Source of the DNA: Brachybacterium fresconis
GTDB taxonomy: Bacteria > Actinomycetota > Actinomycetes > Actinomycetales > Dermabacteraceae
Direction of reading: 5' to 3'
DNA: 64,000 nt
Assembly: GCF_017876515.1 (NCBI RefSeq)
Contig: NZ_JAGIOC010000001.1
Coordinates: 3,844,001 to 3,908,000 of the forward strand
Below are positions 46,655 to 55,207 of the stretch, piece after piece. The translations under genes were made by a program, and so were the position numbers. The first letter of the stretch is position 1. Every line of letters starts with the position of its first letter. Under the pieces are notes generated by a model. It ran no database searches. It was not told the DNA's origin and saw nothing but the letters and a program-made list of their open reading frames with translations.

Positions 46655-46715
46655 GTCACTGCGGGGCTCGTGCGTCGGCGGGCGGGCCGTGTGCAAAGGG
46701 CGTGGTGCGACAGCT

Positions 46716-46792
46716 CTGCGAACTTTCGCTCCCCGGCGTGACCTCAACGCCTTTACGACGTTGAGGTCACGACCAGGGCCGAAAGTTTGCAG
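46716..46792. repeat. 77-bp near-perfect palindrome
   Basis: Arms 46716-46749 and 46759-46792 pair with only a few mismatches around a 9-nt loop (CCTTTACGA). The inner 13 bp CGTGACCTCAACG / CGTTGAGGTCACG separated by the loop are close to perfect and the outer CTGC-AACTTTCG part is also conserved. It is AT-richer than its surroundings and lies between the dctM terminator and a tandem array, far too long for a simple terminator or operator. Confidence 0.9.
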
Positions 46793-46810
46793 CACGGGGA
46801 TCGCCGGCCT

Positions 46811-46960
46811 TGGCCGTGCGACCGGGATGGCCGTGCGCCCGGGATGACGCACGACCGGGATGGCCGTGCGCCCGGGATGACGCACGACCGGGATGACCGT
46901 GCGGCCGGGATGACCGCACGACCAGGATGACCGTGCGGCAGGACCGGTCGTGCGACAGGA
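46811..46960. repeat. 16-17-bp tandem array (nine units) abutting the next gene
   Basis: Units start at 46811, 46828, 46845, 46861, 46878, 46894, 46911, 46928 and 46944. Most read TGRCCGTGCGNCCGGGA; every other one carries the inverted core GCACG instead of GTGCG (TGACGCACGACCGGGA). The last unit ends in CAGGA, immediately before the TGGGGGC that leads into the ATG of the next gene. Confidence 0.9.
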
Positions 46961-46967
46961 TGGGGGC

Positions 46968-47783
46968 ATGACCCCCATCGAGGACCGCCCGCCTGCCCCT
47001 CTGCGACTGCTCACCCAGAACATCCGTCAGCACCGGGCGGAGACCCGGCCCGGCCAGAGCGACCACTGGGGAGAGCGGGCCCCGGTCCTGGTGGACCTGC
47101 TGCGCGCGGCCGACGCGGACGTGGTCGGCACCCAGGAGGTGCTGCCCTCCCAGATCGCGACGCTCGACGAGGCCCTCGGGGCGAGCCATCTGCGGCTCGG
47201 CTTCGGACGGGACGGCGGAGGGCGCGGAGAGCACAATCTGCTGCTGCTGCGCCGGGAGCGCTTCGAGGTGCTGGACTGGGACCAGTTCTGGCTCTCCGAG
47301 CAGCCCGCGCTGATGGGCTCGATGGGCTGGGACGCGCACTGCCCCCGCATCGCGGTGTGGGCCCGGGTGCGGGACCGCCTGGCCGGTGGGGAGCTGGTCC
47401 TGGCCGTCACCCACCTCGATCACGCCGGGCACCTGGCGCGGGAGAAGGGCGCGGGGGTCATCGCCCAGCGGGTGAAGGAGGCCGCCGACGGCGCACCCGC
47501 GGTGCTGATGGGCGATTTCAACGCCGCCGGCGGGGAGAGCACGCCGTGGCGCGCGCTGCGGGATGCCGGATTCGAGGACGCGCACGAGGTCGCCGCCGTC
47601 CATGAGGGCGAGGACATCGGCACCTTCCCGGACTACGGGCCGCCGACGGCGGGCGAGGAGCGGATCGACTGGATCCTCACCCGGGATCTGGCCGTGGACT
47701 CCTACGCCGCCACGGTCCCGGAGCTGGACGGCAGGGTCGCCAGCGACCACGCGACCCTCACCGCGACGGTCACGGCGCGCTGA
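46968..47783 (+). CDS. Endonuclease/exonuclease/phosphatase (EEP) family hydrolase
   Basis: 271 residues. EEP-fold motifs are visible: LLTQNIRQHR (metal-binding Asn), VVGTQEVLPSQ (catalytic Glu), VTHLDHAG, LMGDFNAAGGEST and the C-terminal SDHATLTATV (Asp-His). No signal peptide, so it is cytoplasmic. Members cleave phosphodiesters in sugars, lipids or nucleic acids; the substrate is not evident. ATG 46968 is 6 nt after CAGGAT and may be leaderless; AGGA could also serve as a weak ribosome site. The stop codon lies in a 13-bp tandem duplication (47771-47783, 47784-47796). Confidence 0.9.
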   Translation: MTPIEDRPPAPLRLLTQNIRQHRAETRPGQSDHWGERAPVLVDLLRAADADVVGTQEVLPSQIATLDEALGASHLRLGFGRDGGGRGEHNLLLLRRERFEVLDWDQFWLSEQPALMGSMGWDAHCPRIAVWARVRDRLAGGELVLAVTHLDHAGHLAREKGAGVIAQRVKEAADGAPAVLMGDFNAAGGESTPWRALRDAGFEDAHEVAAVHEGEDIGTFPDYGPPTAGEERIDWILTRDLAVDSYAATVPELDGRVASDHATLTATVTAR

Positions 47784-47847
47784 CACGGCGCGCTGAGCGG
47801 CCTCACAGGTCGCGGGCGGCGATGATCAGCGGCGGCGCAGGGACCCG

Positions 47848-48858
47848 TCAGCCGCCCAGGCCCCAGGCCTCGGCCAGCAGCTCCATCCCCTTCAGCCGGT
47901 CGGCGGGGTCGTAGTAGTAGGCCGTCAGGATCAGCTCGTCGGCGTCGGTGGCCGCGACGATCTCCTCGAGCTGGCGCACCACGGTGGTGGGGGAGCCGAC
48001 CGCCTTGATCGACAGGGTCTGATCGACCTGCTGGAGCAGGTGATCGGGGGCGACGTCCTCGATCGGTCTTGGCGGCTGGATCTTCTGGCGCTGGCCGGTG
48101 ACCACGCCCAGGAACATCTGCTGGAGCGTGGAGAAGTGGTGCTGGGCCTCCTCGTCCGTCTCGGCGACCACGAGATTCACCCCGACCATGGTGCGGGGTC
48201 GGTCGATCTGGGCCGTGGACGCTCCGGCGTCGAAATGTTCGCGATAGGCCTGCAGGGCGTGCAGGTACTGGAACGGGGCGAAGTGCGAGGCGACGGAGAA
48301 GGGCATTCCCAGCTGCGCGGCCAGGCGGGCGCCGTTGGCCGTCGAACCCAGGATCCACATCGGCACCTCGGTGCCGCGGGCGACGTCGGCGGAGATCGGC
48401 AGGCTGCCGGTGGACTCCTCGCGCGACCAGTCCCGCATCTGCTCGACCGCCGCGACGAAGGCCTGCGGATCCGCGGAGGTGCGGGCCAGCAGCTGCGCGG
48501 TCAGCTGGTCGGTGCCCGGCGCCCGGCCCAGGCCCAGATCGATGCGGTCCCCGTGGAACTGCACCAGCGTGCCGAACTGCTCGATCACGGTCAGCGGGGA
48601 GTGGTTCGGCAGCATGATGCCGCCGGAGCCGACGCGGATCCGCTCGGTCATCGACGCCGCGCGGTCGATCAGCAGCGAGGTGGCGCTGGAGGCGAGCGAG
48701 TTGGTGTTGTGGTGCTCGGCGAACCAGTAGCGCTCGTAGCCGAGACGGTCGGCGGCCTGCGCGCCGTCCATGGAGGCGGTGATGGCCTCCCGGGTGCTCA
48801 TCCCTTCGGAGATCGAGACGAGATCGAGGATCGACAGGGGGACATGCGGTGCGCTCAT
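47848..48858 (-). CDS. LLM-class flavin-dependent oxidoreductase (luciferase-like)
   Basis: 336 residues. Luciferase-like monooxygenase fold: [13 protein letters not shown] at the N-terminus, [33 protein letters not shown], and [14 protein letters not shown], typical of the alkanal-monooxygenase-like subgroup. It would use reduced flavin (F420 or FMN). Divergent from the next gene, which belongs to the same superfamily. Starts without a ribosome site 7 nt after TAGCCT. Confidence 0.9.
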   Translation of the reverse strand: MSAPHVPLSILDLVSISEGMSTREAITASMDGAQAADRLGYERYWFAEHHNTNSLASSATSLLIDRAASMTERIRVGSGGIMLPNHSPLTVIEQFGTLVQFHGDRIDLGLGRAPGTDQLTAQLLARTSADPQAFVAAVEQMRDWSREESTGSLPISADVARGTEVPMWILGSTANGARLAAQLGMPFSVASHFAPFQYLHALQAYREHFDAGASTAQIDRPRTMVGVNLVVAETDEEAQHHFSTLQQMFLGVVTGQRQKIQPPRPIEDVAPDHLLQQVDQTLSIKAVGSPTTVVRQLEEIVAATDADELILTAYYYDPADRLKGMELLAEAWGLGG

Positions 48859-48871
48859 GCTCGTCAGGCTA
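48859..48871 (-). promoter_or_regulatory. Candidate leaderless -10 (TAGCCT) for the LLM gene at 47848-48858
   Basis: TAGCCT on the minus strand at 48866-48871 ends 7 nt before ATG 48858; no ribosome site is seen. Confidence 0.5.
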
Positions 48872-48964
48872 TCGGTGCGCGGCCCGTCCGGGGCCGGGCG
48901 GCGATGAGAGGTTCTCGACCTCTCAGCAGGGAAGATTCCGCGGGGCCCTCGCGTTGATCACGGC

Positions 48965-49933
48965 ATGAGGCTCTCCCTGCTCGACCGCTCCCGCACGCGC
49001 CGGGGACACCCCGAGGCCGCAGCGCTGACGCATTCGCTCGAGCGAGCGATCGCCGTCGAGCAGCAGGGTTATGAGCGGTTCTGGGTGGCCGAGCACCACG
49101 CGGTGCCGGGCATCGCCAGCGGCTCCCCGGCGGTGCTGCTGGCGGCCGTCGGCGCCCGCACGGCACGGATCCGACTGGGCTCGGGCGGGGTGATGCTGCC
49201 GAACCACCGACCGCTCGTGGTCGCCGAGCAGTTCCGGATGCTCGAGGCGCTGTATCCCGGGCGCATCGACCTGGGCCTGGGCCGCTCGCTGGGCTTCACC
49301 GCCCCCGTGCGGGAGGCCCTCGGGAGACGCGAGGCGGATCCGGCCTCCTTCGCCGCAGAGATCGAGACGTTGCGGGCGCATCTGGAGAACACGGCGGAGA
49401 TCACCGCGCGTCCCGGGGACGCGGGCCGGGTGCCGCTGTTCGTGCTCGCCACCGGCAGCGGGCTGGACACCGCCGCGGCACGGGGGCTGCCGGTCGTGAT
49501 CGGCGGGCCGATCCTCGACGCCGATGGGCTGCCCGACCGACTGGCGCAGTACCGGAGCAGCTTCCGTCCCCACCTCGGCAGCGCCCCGACCGTGATCGCG
49601 TCCGTGGAGGCGCTGATCGCGGACACCGACGCCGAGGCGCGGGAGCTCGCGCTGCCGGAGATCTGGGCGATGGCCCGCTCCCGCAGCACCGGGGTGTTCG
49701 GCGTGCTCGAGCCGCCCGCCGAGATCCGCGCGGCGAGGTGGGAGACCTCGGAGCGCCGCCGCGTCGAGAAGGGACTGGCGACCACCGTCGCCGGCACCGC
49801 GGACGCCGTGCGGCGCCGCCTCGAGCAGATCGCCGAACGCACCGGCGCCGAGGAGATCCTCTCGACCGGCTCGACCTACGACCGGGCGGCGCTGGCGGAT
49901 TCCGACGCCGCTCTGGCGGCGCTGCTGCGCTGA
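48965..49933 (+). CDS. Second LLM-class flavin-dependent oxidoreductase
   Basis: 322 residues. Same superfamily as its divergent neighbour: [63 protein letters not shown]. The pair shares about the same first 110 residues, so it is an old duplication. Probably an FMN/F420 monooxygenase of unknown substrate. It ends 3 nt before the stop of the convergent HExxH protein gene. Confidence 0.88.
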   Translation: MRLSLLDRSRTRRGHPEAAALTHSLERAIAVEQQGYERFWVAEHHAVPGIASGSPAVLLAAVGARTARIRLGSGGVMLPNHRPLVVAEQFRMLEALYPGRIDLGLGRSLGFTAPVREALGRREADPASFAAEIETLRAHLENTAEITARPGDAGRVPLFVLATGSGLDTAAARGLPVVIGGPILDADGLPDRLAQYRSSFRPHLGSAPTVIASVEALIADTDAEARELALPEIWAMARSRSTGVFGVLEPPAEIRAARWETSERRRVEKGLATTVAGTADAVRRRLEQIAERTGAEEILSTGSTYDRAALADSDAALAALLR

Positions 49934-49936
49934 GCC

Positions 49937-50761
49937 TCAGCCGATATCGACCCCGAAGCTCAGCAGGATATTCCCGGCGACCAGCAGTGCGAGCAGCACC
50001 AGGCCGACCACCGGCACGCTGCGCAGGTGCAGCGGCTCGACGGGCACATCTTGCACCCGTCGGGCGAAGATGTGCGCCATCGGGGCGAAGACGAAGGTTC
50101 CCGTCCCCGCGGCGAGCACCGCGATCCGAGCACCGGCGGGCATGTCCGCCGGGCTGATCGTGACGTACAGCAGGCTCAGCAGCACCGCGGCGATCATCCC
50201 GTACAGCCAGGGGAAGAGCGTCATGGCGTTGCGCCGGTGCGGATCGGTCCCGGCATGGCGGGCCATGTGCGGTGCGAACGCCCGCGCATTGGCGAACATC
50301 CCGGCCACCCCCAGCAGGAGCACCACGAACTGGACGAGCACGGGAAGGCCCAGCAGTCGCGCCGCGACCCCGGTGTCCCCGGCCCCGAAGGGGGTCAGGC
50401 ACAAGTAGGTCACGGCCTCCTGGACCGAGGTGAAGGCGAACCACAGCCACACCAGGTGCGCGAAGCCGCCGCGGTGCCGCAAGGGGGTCCAGATCTGCAG
50501 CAGCACGCCGGTGACCAGGCTGAAGACCGGCCCCGCCAGCAGCATCACCACCTGGTCCGGGGCCGAGGGATCCCCGTGGTGGGTGACGCCGAAGGAGTAC
50601 AGCGTCCCGGGATGGCCCAGTGCCAGGCCGGTCACCAGGTGCGCCAGCTCGTGCACGACGATCATCAGCGCGCTCGCGATCAGCGCGGCGACGAGGCTGT
50701 GGAGGAGAAGGGTGCGGGAGGAAGGCAGGGCCGTGGGGACGGCGGTGTCCTGGTTCGCCAT
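49937..50761 (-). CDS. HExxH-containing multi-pass membrane protein (M50-like)
   Basis: 274 residues with about seven membrane helices. The first helix region has HELAHLVTGLALGHPG, matching the HExxH zinc motif of M50 site-2-protease-type membrane peptidases, followed by LLAGPVFSLVTGVLLQ (AGP motif). No NxxPxxxxDG motif, which normally supplies the third ligand in M50 enzymes, is obvious. It may be an M50-related protein of uncertain activity. ATG 50761 has only a weak AGGAC site. Convergent with the second LLM gene. Confidence 0.75.
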   Translation of the reverse strand: MANQDTAVPTALPSSRTLLLHSLVAALIASALMIVVHELAHLVTGLALGHPGTLYSFGVTHHGDPSAPDQVVMLLAGPVFSLVTGVLLQIWTPLRHRGGFAHLVWLWFAFTSVQEAVTYLCLTPFGAGDTGVAARLLGLPVLVQFVVLLLGVAGMFANARAFAPHMARHAGTDPHRRNAMTLFPWLYGMIAAVLLSLLYVTISPADMPAGARIAVLAAGTGTFVFAPMAHIFARRVQDVPVEPLHLRSVPVVGLVLLALLVAGNILLSFGVDIG

Positions 50762-50949
50762 GTCCTGATCGTGCCACCGATCGACGTCTCTCGGGGCGGT
50801 ATGCCTGGTTTGCCGAGGAGGGGTGGCCGGGGAGCCGACGAGGGAGTGGCCGGCCCGTGCGACGGGAACCGGGCGGCGGCGGAGCCGGGGTGCGGACGCA
50901 GCCGGCCGCCGGCCCGGCGACCTGGGAGGATGCTCTGGGCAAGGCGGAG

Positions 50950-51222
50950 CTCGCCGCTGATCGTGCCGCCGAGGTCCAGCGCCGTGCGGACCAGATCGTC
51001 GGCCGCGGCGAGGATCGCAGGGGGCAGCTGTCCGGAAGGGTCTTCCGGGACGCCGGGCAGCGAGAAGGAAGGGTGGAGGTTGCCGTCCCCCGCATGGGCG
51101 ACGGCGGAGGTGCGCACGCCGTGGCGTCGGCCGATCGACTCCAGCTCGGTCAGCAGCTCGGCCAGGCGGGACTTCGGCGCGCGATCCCGGAGCGCGTCGT
51201 CGGACGGGACGGTGCGGTGCAC
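50950..51222 (-). pseudogene. FAD-linked oxidase (GlcD-type) C-terminal remnant
   Basis: Only ~91 codons resembling the C-terminal end of FAD-linked oxidases remain: PKSRLAELLTELESIGRRHG, then VAHAGDGNLHPSFSLP, and ALDLGGTISGE. The family normally continues GGTISGEHGxG; here the frame departs into unrelated sequence after GGTISGE. The ~400-residue FAD-binding part is missing. It is a deletion remnant between two membrane-protein genes. Confidence 0.7.
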
Positions 51223-51264
51223 GGAACCTCCCGGCGAGTGCGGCTCACGGCCGGCCGGCAGAGG

Positions 51265-51840
51265 TCAGCAGCCGGTGGATCCGTACCCGCCGGCGGCCGA
51301 TTGCTGGGCACCGTACTGCGCGTGCGCGGCCCCGTGCTGTGCATAGTCCGCGCGCACGCGGTCGTTGTGGTGTGATGCGGCCACACAGCCCCAGATCATG
51401 CTCGTGATCCAGATCGGGATTCCCACCAGGGGAGCCAGGATCACCAAGAACGCTCCGAACCCGAAGGTCACGAGCGTGATCAGCCCGACCACCACCCCGG
51501 CCAGCAGTGAGATCACGAGCGTGATCCCCAGCAGGATCAGGGCCCCGGCGACGGTCGAGTAGAACATCCCGAACGGGCCGAAGAAGAAGGTGAGCACGAA
51601 GGCCACGCCGACGCTCTTCTCGGGCAGCGGGGGCACCGGCATCGGACCGCTGTAGCGCGGTGGGCCCGATGGTGCGACGTAGGGCTGCAGGGGAGCGTAC
51701 GGGGGCTGCTGCGCCCCGGCGGCCCCGGCCAGCGGATCGTAGCTGCGCGCGCCGGGGTCGACCTCCCCGGTGGGGACCAGCTCCCCGGGGATCACGGCCC
51801 CGCGCGCCCGGTCGTGTGCGTCCTGCGGCATCTGCTGCAT
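51265..51840 (-). CDS. Small membrane protein with Pro-rich N-terminus
   Basis: 191 residues. A Pro/Ala/Tyr-rich cytoplasmic N-terminus (PLAGAAGAQQPPYAPLQPY) leads to three to four membrane helices, starting with VGVAFVLTFFFGPFGMFYST. The FFFGPFGMFY turn is common in small TM2/DUF-type membrane proteins. The C-terminus is Gln/Tyr/Ala/Gly-rich (QYGAQQSAAGGYG). Function unknown. ATG 51840 has GGGGGAG upstream. Confidence 0.75.
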   Translation of the reverse strand: MQQMPQDAHDRARGAVIPGELVPTGEVDPGARSYDPLAGAAGAQQPPYAPLQPYVAPSGPPRYSGPMPVPPLPEKSVGVAFVLTFFFGPFGMFYSTVAGALILLGITLVISLLAGVVVGLITLVTFGFGAFLVILAPLVGIPIWITSMIWGCVAASHHNDRVRADYAQHGAAHAQYGAQQSAAGGYGSTGC

Positions 51841-51906
51841 GGCTCCCCCTGGTCGGCCGTGGTTGGCCCTCATCGTAAGCCCCAGGACCCGCACGTCCCG
51901 GCGTGC

Positions 51907-52890
51907 TCAGCCCCCGGGCGGTCGGGTCGGGTCGTGGTCGTCCCCGTGGATCGGCACGTGCGCCTCGGGGATGTCGTCGTAGCTGGCAGGATCGGAGATC
52001 GGTTCCAGGTGGGTGAGCACCCGGAGCGAGGGCAGCGCCCCCCGCAGCTCGTGCTCGAGGCCCTCGATGTAGTCGTGGCCGTGCTTGACGGTCCACTCGT
52101 CGGGCACCAGCACGTGCACGCTCAGGAAGCGCTCCTGGCCGGCCTCGCGGGTCTGCAGGCCGTGGAAGGTGACGGTCTCGTCCGTGCGGCGACGCAGGAT
52201 CTCGGTGATGATCTCGTGGTCCTCGTCCGGCAGCGCCTTGTCCAGCAGGCCGGAGACCGACTCCGTCAGCAGGGAGATGCCGGTGACGATGATGTTCACC
52301 CCGACCGCGAAGGCGACCAGCGCATCGAGCCGCTCCCAGCCCGTCAGCGCCACCAGCCCCACGCCGATCAGCACGCCGGCGCTGGTGACCACGTCGGTCA
52401 TCAGGTGCTTGCCGTCGGCTCGCAGGGTGATCGAGTTGTGCGTCTTCCCCGCGCGCATCAGCACCAGGGAGACGACCCCGTTGAGCACCGAGGCGATCAC
52501 CACGATGAGCAGGCCGATTCCGAGGTTCTCCAGCGGCCGCGGATTCACGAAGCGCTCCACGGCGGTGACCAGGATGACCGCGGCGGCCACGAAGATCATC
52601 AGGCCCTCGACGGCGGCCGAGAAGTACTCGGCCTTCGCCCGGCCGTAGAGGAAGCGTTCGGTGGCAGGCCGGGCGGCGACGGTCAGGGCGATCAGGGCGA
52701 CGACGGCGGCCACCAGGTTCACCGTCGACTCGGCCGCGTCGGAGAGCAGGCCGACCGAGTCCGTCATCGCCCAGGCCCCGGTCTTCAGCACGATCGTGGC
52801 GATCGCGGTGACGATCGACAACCAGGCGTACTTGCGCAGGTCGACCGTCGACGTTCGAGCGGCGGGGGGATCGGTGGGCGCGGCGGTCAT
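51907..52890 (-). CDS. Cation diffusion facilitator (metal efflux transporter)
   Basis: 327 residues. Six predicted membrane helices with the CDF transport site: GLLSDAAESTVNL in helix 2 and ADGKHLMTDVVTSAGV in helix 5 (His and Asp). A cytoplasmic C-terminal domain (TFHGLQTREAGQERFLSVHV, HGHDYIEGLEHELR) matches the metal-sensing CDF C-terminal domain. It exports Zn or similar divalent metals in exchange for protons. ATG 52890 overlaps the upstream ArsR stop by 4 nt (ATGA), so the metal sensor and pump are co-translated. Confidence 0.93.
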   Translation of the reverse strand: MTAAPTDPPAARTSTVDLRKYAWLSIVTAIATIVLKTGAWAMTDSVGLLSDAAESTVNLVAAVVALIALTVAARPATERFLYGRAKAEYFSAAVEGLMIFVAAAVILVTAVERFVNPRPLENLGIGLLIVVIASVLNGVVSLVLMRAGKTHNSITLRADGKHLMTDVVTSAGVLIGVGLVALTGWERLDALVAFAVGVNIIVTGISLLTESVSGLLDKALPDEDHEIITEILRRRTDETVTFHGLQTREAGQERFLSVHVLVPDEWTVKHGHDYIEGLEHELRGALPSLRVLTHLEPISDPASYDDIPEAHVPIHGDDHDPTRPPGG

Positions 52891-53315
52891 GCGCGGTGGT
52901 CCTTCGCGGGGGGATCGGGGGCGAGGGTGCCGTCGGGGGCGATGTGCTCGAAGATCTGCTCGACCAGGGAAAGCACGTGCGGGTCGTCGACCGTGTAGTA
53001 GCTGTGTCGACCCTCCCGACGGGCGGAGACCACCCCGGCCAGACGCAGCTTGGACAGGTGCTGGCTGGTGGTGGGCAGGCTGAGGCCGACGTGCGCGGCG
53101 AGCTGGCCGACGTCGTAGCGGCCCGCGCTCATGCGCCACATCAGGTGCAGCCGAGCGGGACTGGCCAGCATGGCGAAGGTGTCGGCCGCCGCGGCGAGCT
53201 GCAGCTCCGTCGGTTCCTCGACCGGGCCGACGGGGCCCTCGGCCGGGGCGTCGGACGTCTGGATCGGGCTGCCGGCGGGCCCGACCCAGCCGTCAGAGGT
53301 CTGCTCGTCGTTCAC
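52887..53315 (-). CDS. ArsR/SmtB family metal-sensing repressor
   Basis: 142 residues from GTG 53315. An N-terminal ~35 disordered residues precedes a winged helix with LASPARLHLMWRM, VGQLAAHVGLSLPTTSQHLS (recognition helix) and RREGRHSYYTVDD. The end helix DDPHVLSLVEQIFEHI has Asp-x-His then His 11 residues later, the pattern of the alpha5 zinc/cobalt site in CzrA/NmtR. Release from DNA on metal binding would derepress itself and the co-transcribed pump. The mRNA appears leaderless. The upstream frame to 54860 is antisense to the acyl-CoA ligase and rejected. Confidence 0.9.
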   Translation of the reverse strand: MNDEQTSDGWVGPAGSPIQTSDAPAEGPVGPVEEPTELQLAAAADTFAMLASPARLHLMWRMSAGRYDVGQLAAHVGLSLPTTSQHLSKLRLAGVVSARREGRHSYYTVDDPHVLSLVEQIFEHIAPDGTLAPDPPAKDHRA

Positions 53316-53351
53316 GTCCTCGATTCTTGCCCAATGTTCACTGTTGCGCAA
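53316..53351 (-). promoter_or_regulatory. Promoter of the ArsR-CDF operon
   Basis: On the minus strand TTGCGC (53346-53351), exactly 17 nt, then AAGAAT (53323-53328), ending 7 nt before GTG 53315. The -35 overlaps the 8-bp palindrome TTGCGCAA (53344-53351), a possible operator half. Confidence 0.6.
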
Positions 53352-53498
53352 GATACGAAATGTGGATGTGACATGGACGTGGCGTGCGAGGATCCCCGAC
53401 CATCCGCGGCGCGGATCCCGGAAATCACCGTGCCGTCCGATCGCTGCTCGTATCGTGAGCAGGCAGCGTGACACCGTCGTCCGATGAAGGAGCTCGCC

Positions 53499-55085
53499 AT
53501 GTACAACCTCTCCCTCGTTCTCGAGGACAGTGCCCGCACCGTCCCGGATCGTCCGGCGCTCGTCCTGGGCGAGCTGAGCCTCAGCTACGCCCAGGTCGAT
53601 GCGATGGCCAATCAGGTCGCGAACCTGCTGGTCTCCCTCGATGTGTCCCCCGGGGACCGGGTGGCGCTGAGCTGCCCGAACCTGCCGCAGTTCCCGATCG
53701 TCTATTTCGGGATCCTCAAGGCCGGCGCCGTGGTGGTGCCGATGAACGTCCTGAACAAGGCCCGCGAGGTCACCTACTTCCTCGACGATGCCGAGGCGAC
53801 GGCCTACTTCTGCTTCGAAGGCAGCGAGGACCTGCCGATCGGTCGGTACGGGCACGACGGGGCCGCGGCGGCGGTCGCGCCGCCGCACCTGGTCCTGATC
53901 ACGGCGGATCCGTCGGCCGCCAGCCCCTTCGAGGGAGTGCCCACCCTCGCCGAATCCCTCGCGGAGATGCCCACCACCTTCGAGACCCTCCAGGCGCGCG
54001 AGACCGACACCGCCGTGGTCCTCTACACCTCGGGCACCACCGGGAGGCCGAAGGGCGCCGAGCTGAGCCATTCCAACCAGCTGATGAACGCCGTGACCTG
54101 CAACAGGCTGTTCGGATCCGAGCCGGGCGCGGACACGCATCTGGTGGCCCTGCCCCTGTTCCACACCTTCGGCGCGACGGTGGACATGACGTCCGGGTTC
54201 TCGATGGGGGCGACCCTGGTGCTGCTGCCCCGCTTCGACGCCCAGCAGGCGCTCCAGCTGCTGGTCCGCCACCGGGTGACCCGCTTCGCGGGCGTCCCCA
54301 CCATGTGGTGGGGTCTGCTGCACGTGCTCGACGGGGCGCCGGGAGGGTCCGACGGGGCCGGGGCCGACGGGCCGGACGTCGCCACGATCTCCGAGACCCT
54401 GCGACTGGGCGTCTCCGGCGGTGCCCCGCTGCCGGTCGAGATCCTCGAGGCCGTCCGCGAACGGCTCGGGATCTCGATCATGGAGGGCTACGGGCTCTCC
54501 GAGACCTCGCCCGTGGCCAGCTTCTCCCTGGCGGAGCGGCCGCGGCCCGGATCCATCGGCCTGCCGGTCTGGGGTGTCGAGATGCGGTTGATCGACCCTG
54601 CCTCCCCGGATTGGGCGGAGGTCACCGAGATCGGCGCGGTGGGGGAGCTGGCCATCCGTGGCCACAACGTGATGAGCGGGTATCTGGGCCGGCCCGAGGA
54701 CACGGCGGCGGCGATTCGCGAGGGATGGTTCCGCACCGGAGACCTGGCGCGGAAGGACGAGGAGGGCTTCTACTACATCGTCGACCGCTCGAAGGACATG
54801 ATCGTGCGCGGGGGCTACAACGTGTACCCCCGGGAGGTCGAGGACGTGCTCATCTCCCACCCGAAGGTCTCGCTCGCCGCCGTCGTCGGCGTCCCCGACG
54901 AGCGCGTCGGTGAGGAGGTCACTGCCTACGTGATCCTGGAGGACGGCGCGAGCGTGACCGCCGAGGAGCTGCGCGCCTGGGGCGCGGAGCAGATGGCGTC
55001 CTACAAGTACCCGCGCGAGGTGGTGCTCGTCGAGGAGCTGCCCATGACCTCGACGGGCAAGATCCTCAAGCGCGAGCTGCGCTGA
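53499..55085 (+). CDS. Long-chain fatty acid-CoA ligase (AMP-forming)
   Basis: 528 residues. Activates carboxylic acids as acyl-AMP, then CoA thioesters. AMP-binding signature VVLYTSGTTGRPKGAELSH, the mid-region MEGYGLSETSPVASF, TGDLARKDEEGFYYIVDRSK and the C-terminal STGKILKREL with the catalytic lysine. It resembles FadD-type ligases; the acyl chain length cannot be read. ATG 53499 is chosen because AAGGAG is 6 nt upstream; an in-frame ATG at 53484 lies in the leader. Divergent from ArsR, convergent with the helicase gene. Confidence 0.93.
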   Translation: MYNLSLVLEDSARTVPDRPALVLGELSLSYAQVDAMANQVANLLVSLDVSPGDRVALSCPNLPQFPIVYFGILKAGAVVVPMNVLNKAREVTYFLDDAEATAYFCFEGSEDLPIGRYGHDGAAAAVAPPHLVLITADPSAASPFEGVPTLAESLAEMPTTFETLQARETDTAVVLYTSGTTGRPKGAELSHSNQLMNAVTCNRLFGSEPGADTHLVALPLFHTFGATVDMTSGFSMGATLVLLPRFDAQQALQLLVRHRVTRFAGVPTMWWGLLHVLDGAPGGSDGAGADGPDVATISETLRLGVSGGAPLPVEILEAVRERLGISIMEGYGLSETSPVASFSLAERPRPGSIGLPVWGVEMRLIDPASPDWAEVTEIGAVGELAIRGHNVMSGYLGRPEDTAAAIREGWFRTGDLARKDEEGFYYIVDRSKDMIVRGGYNVYPREVEDVLISHPKVSLAAVVGVPDERVGEEVTAYVILEDGASVTAEELRAWGAEQMASYKYPREVVLVEELPMTSTGKILKRELR

Positions 55086-55164
55086 CCGGCACGTTCCGCC
55101 GGCGCGAGCTGCGCGGACAGCTCGCCCCGAGGCGGGCCCTCAGCGCAGGCGATGCCAGGAGGCG

Positions 55165-55190
55165 CGGCGCGGGGCATCGACCCCGCGCCG
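55165..55190. terminator. Bidirectional hairpin between ligase and helicase genes
   Basis: CGGCGCGGGG (55165-55174) pairs with CCCCGCGCCG (55181-55190), a perfect 10-bp stem with loop CATCGA, lying between two convergent genes. Confidence 0.8.
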
Positions 55191-55207
55191 CCGCCCTGTG
55201 CATCTGA

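Noticed and set aside
51245..52096. Minus-strand 283-codon frame overlapping the small membrane protein and CDF genes
   Set aside because: Arg/Pro/Gly-rich shadow frame of two clear genes.
52887..54860. ArsR as the end of a 657-residue protein
   Set aside because: The upstream part is antisense to the acyl-CoA ligase gene; the leaderless promoter at 53323-53351 sets the start at 53315.
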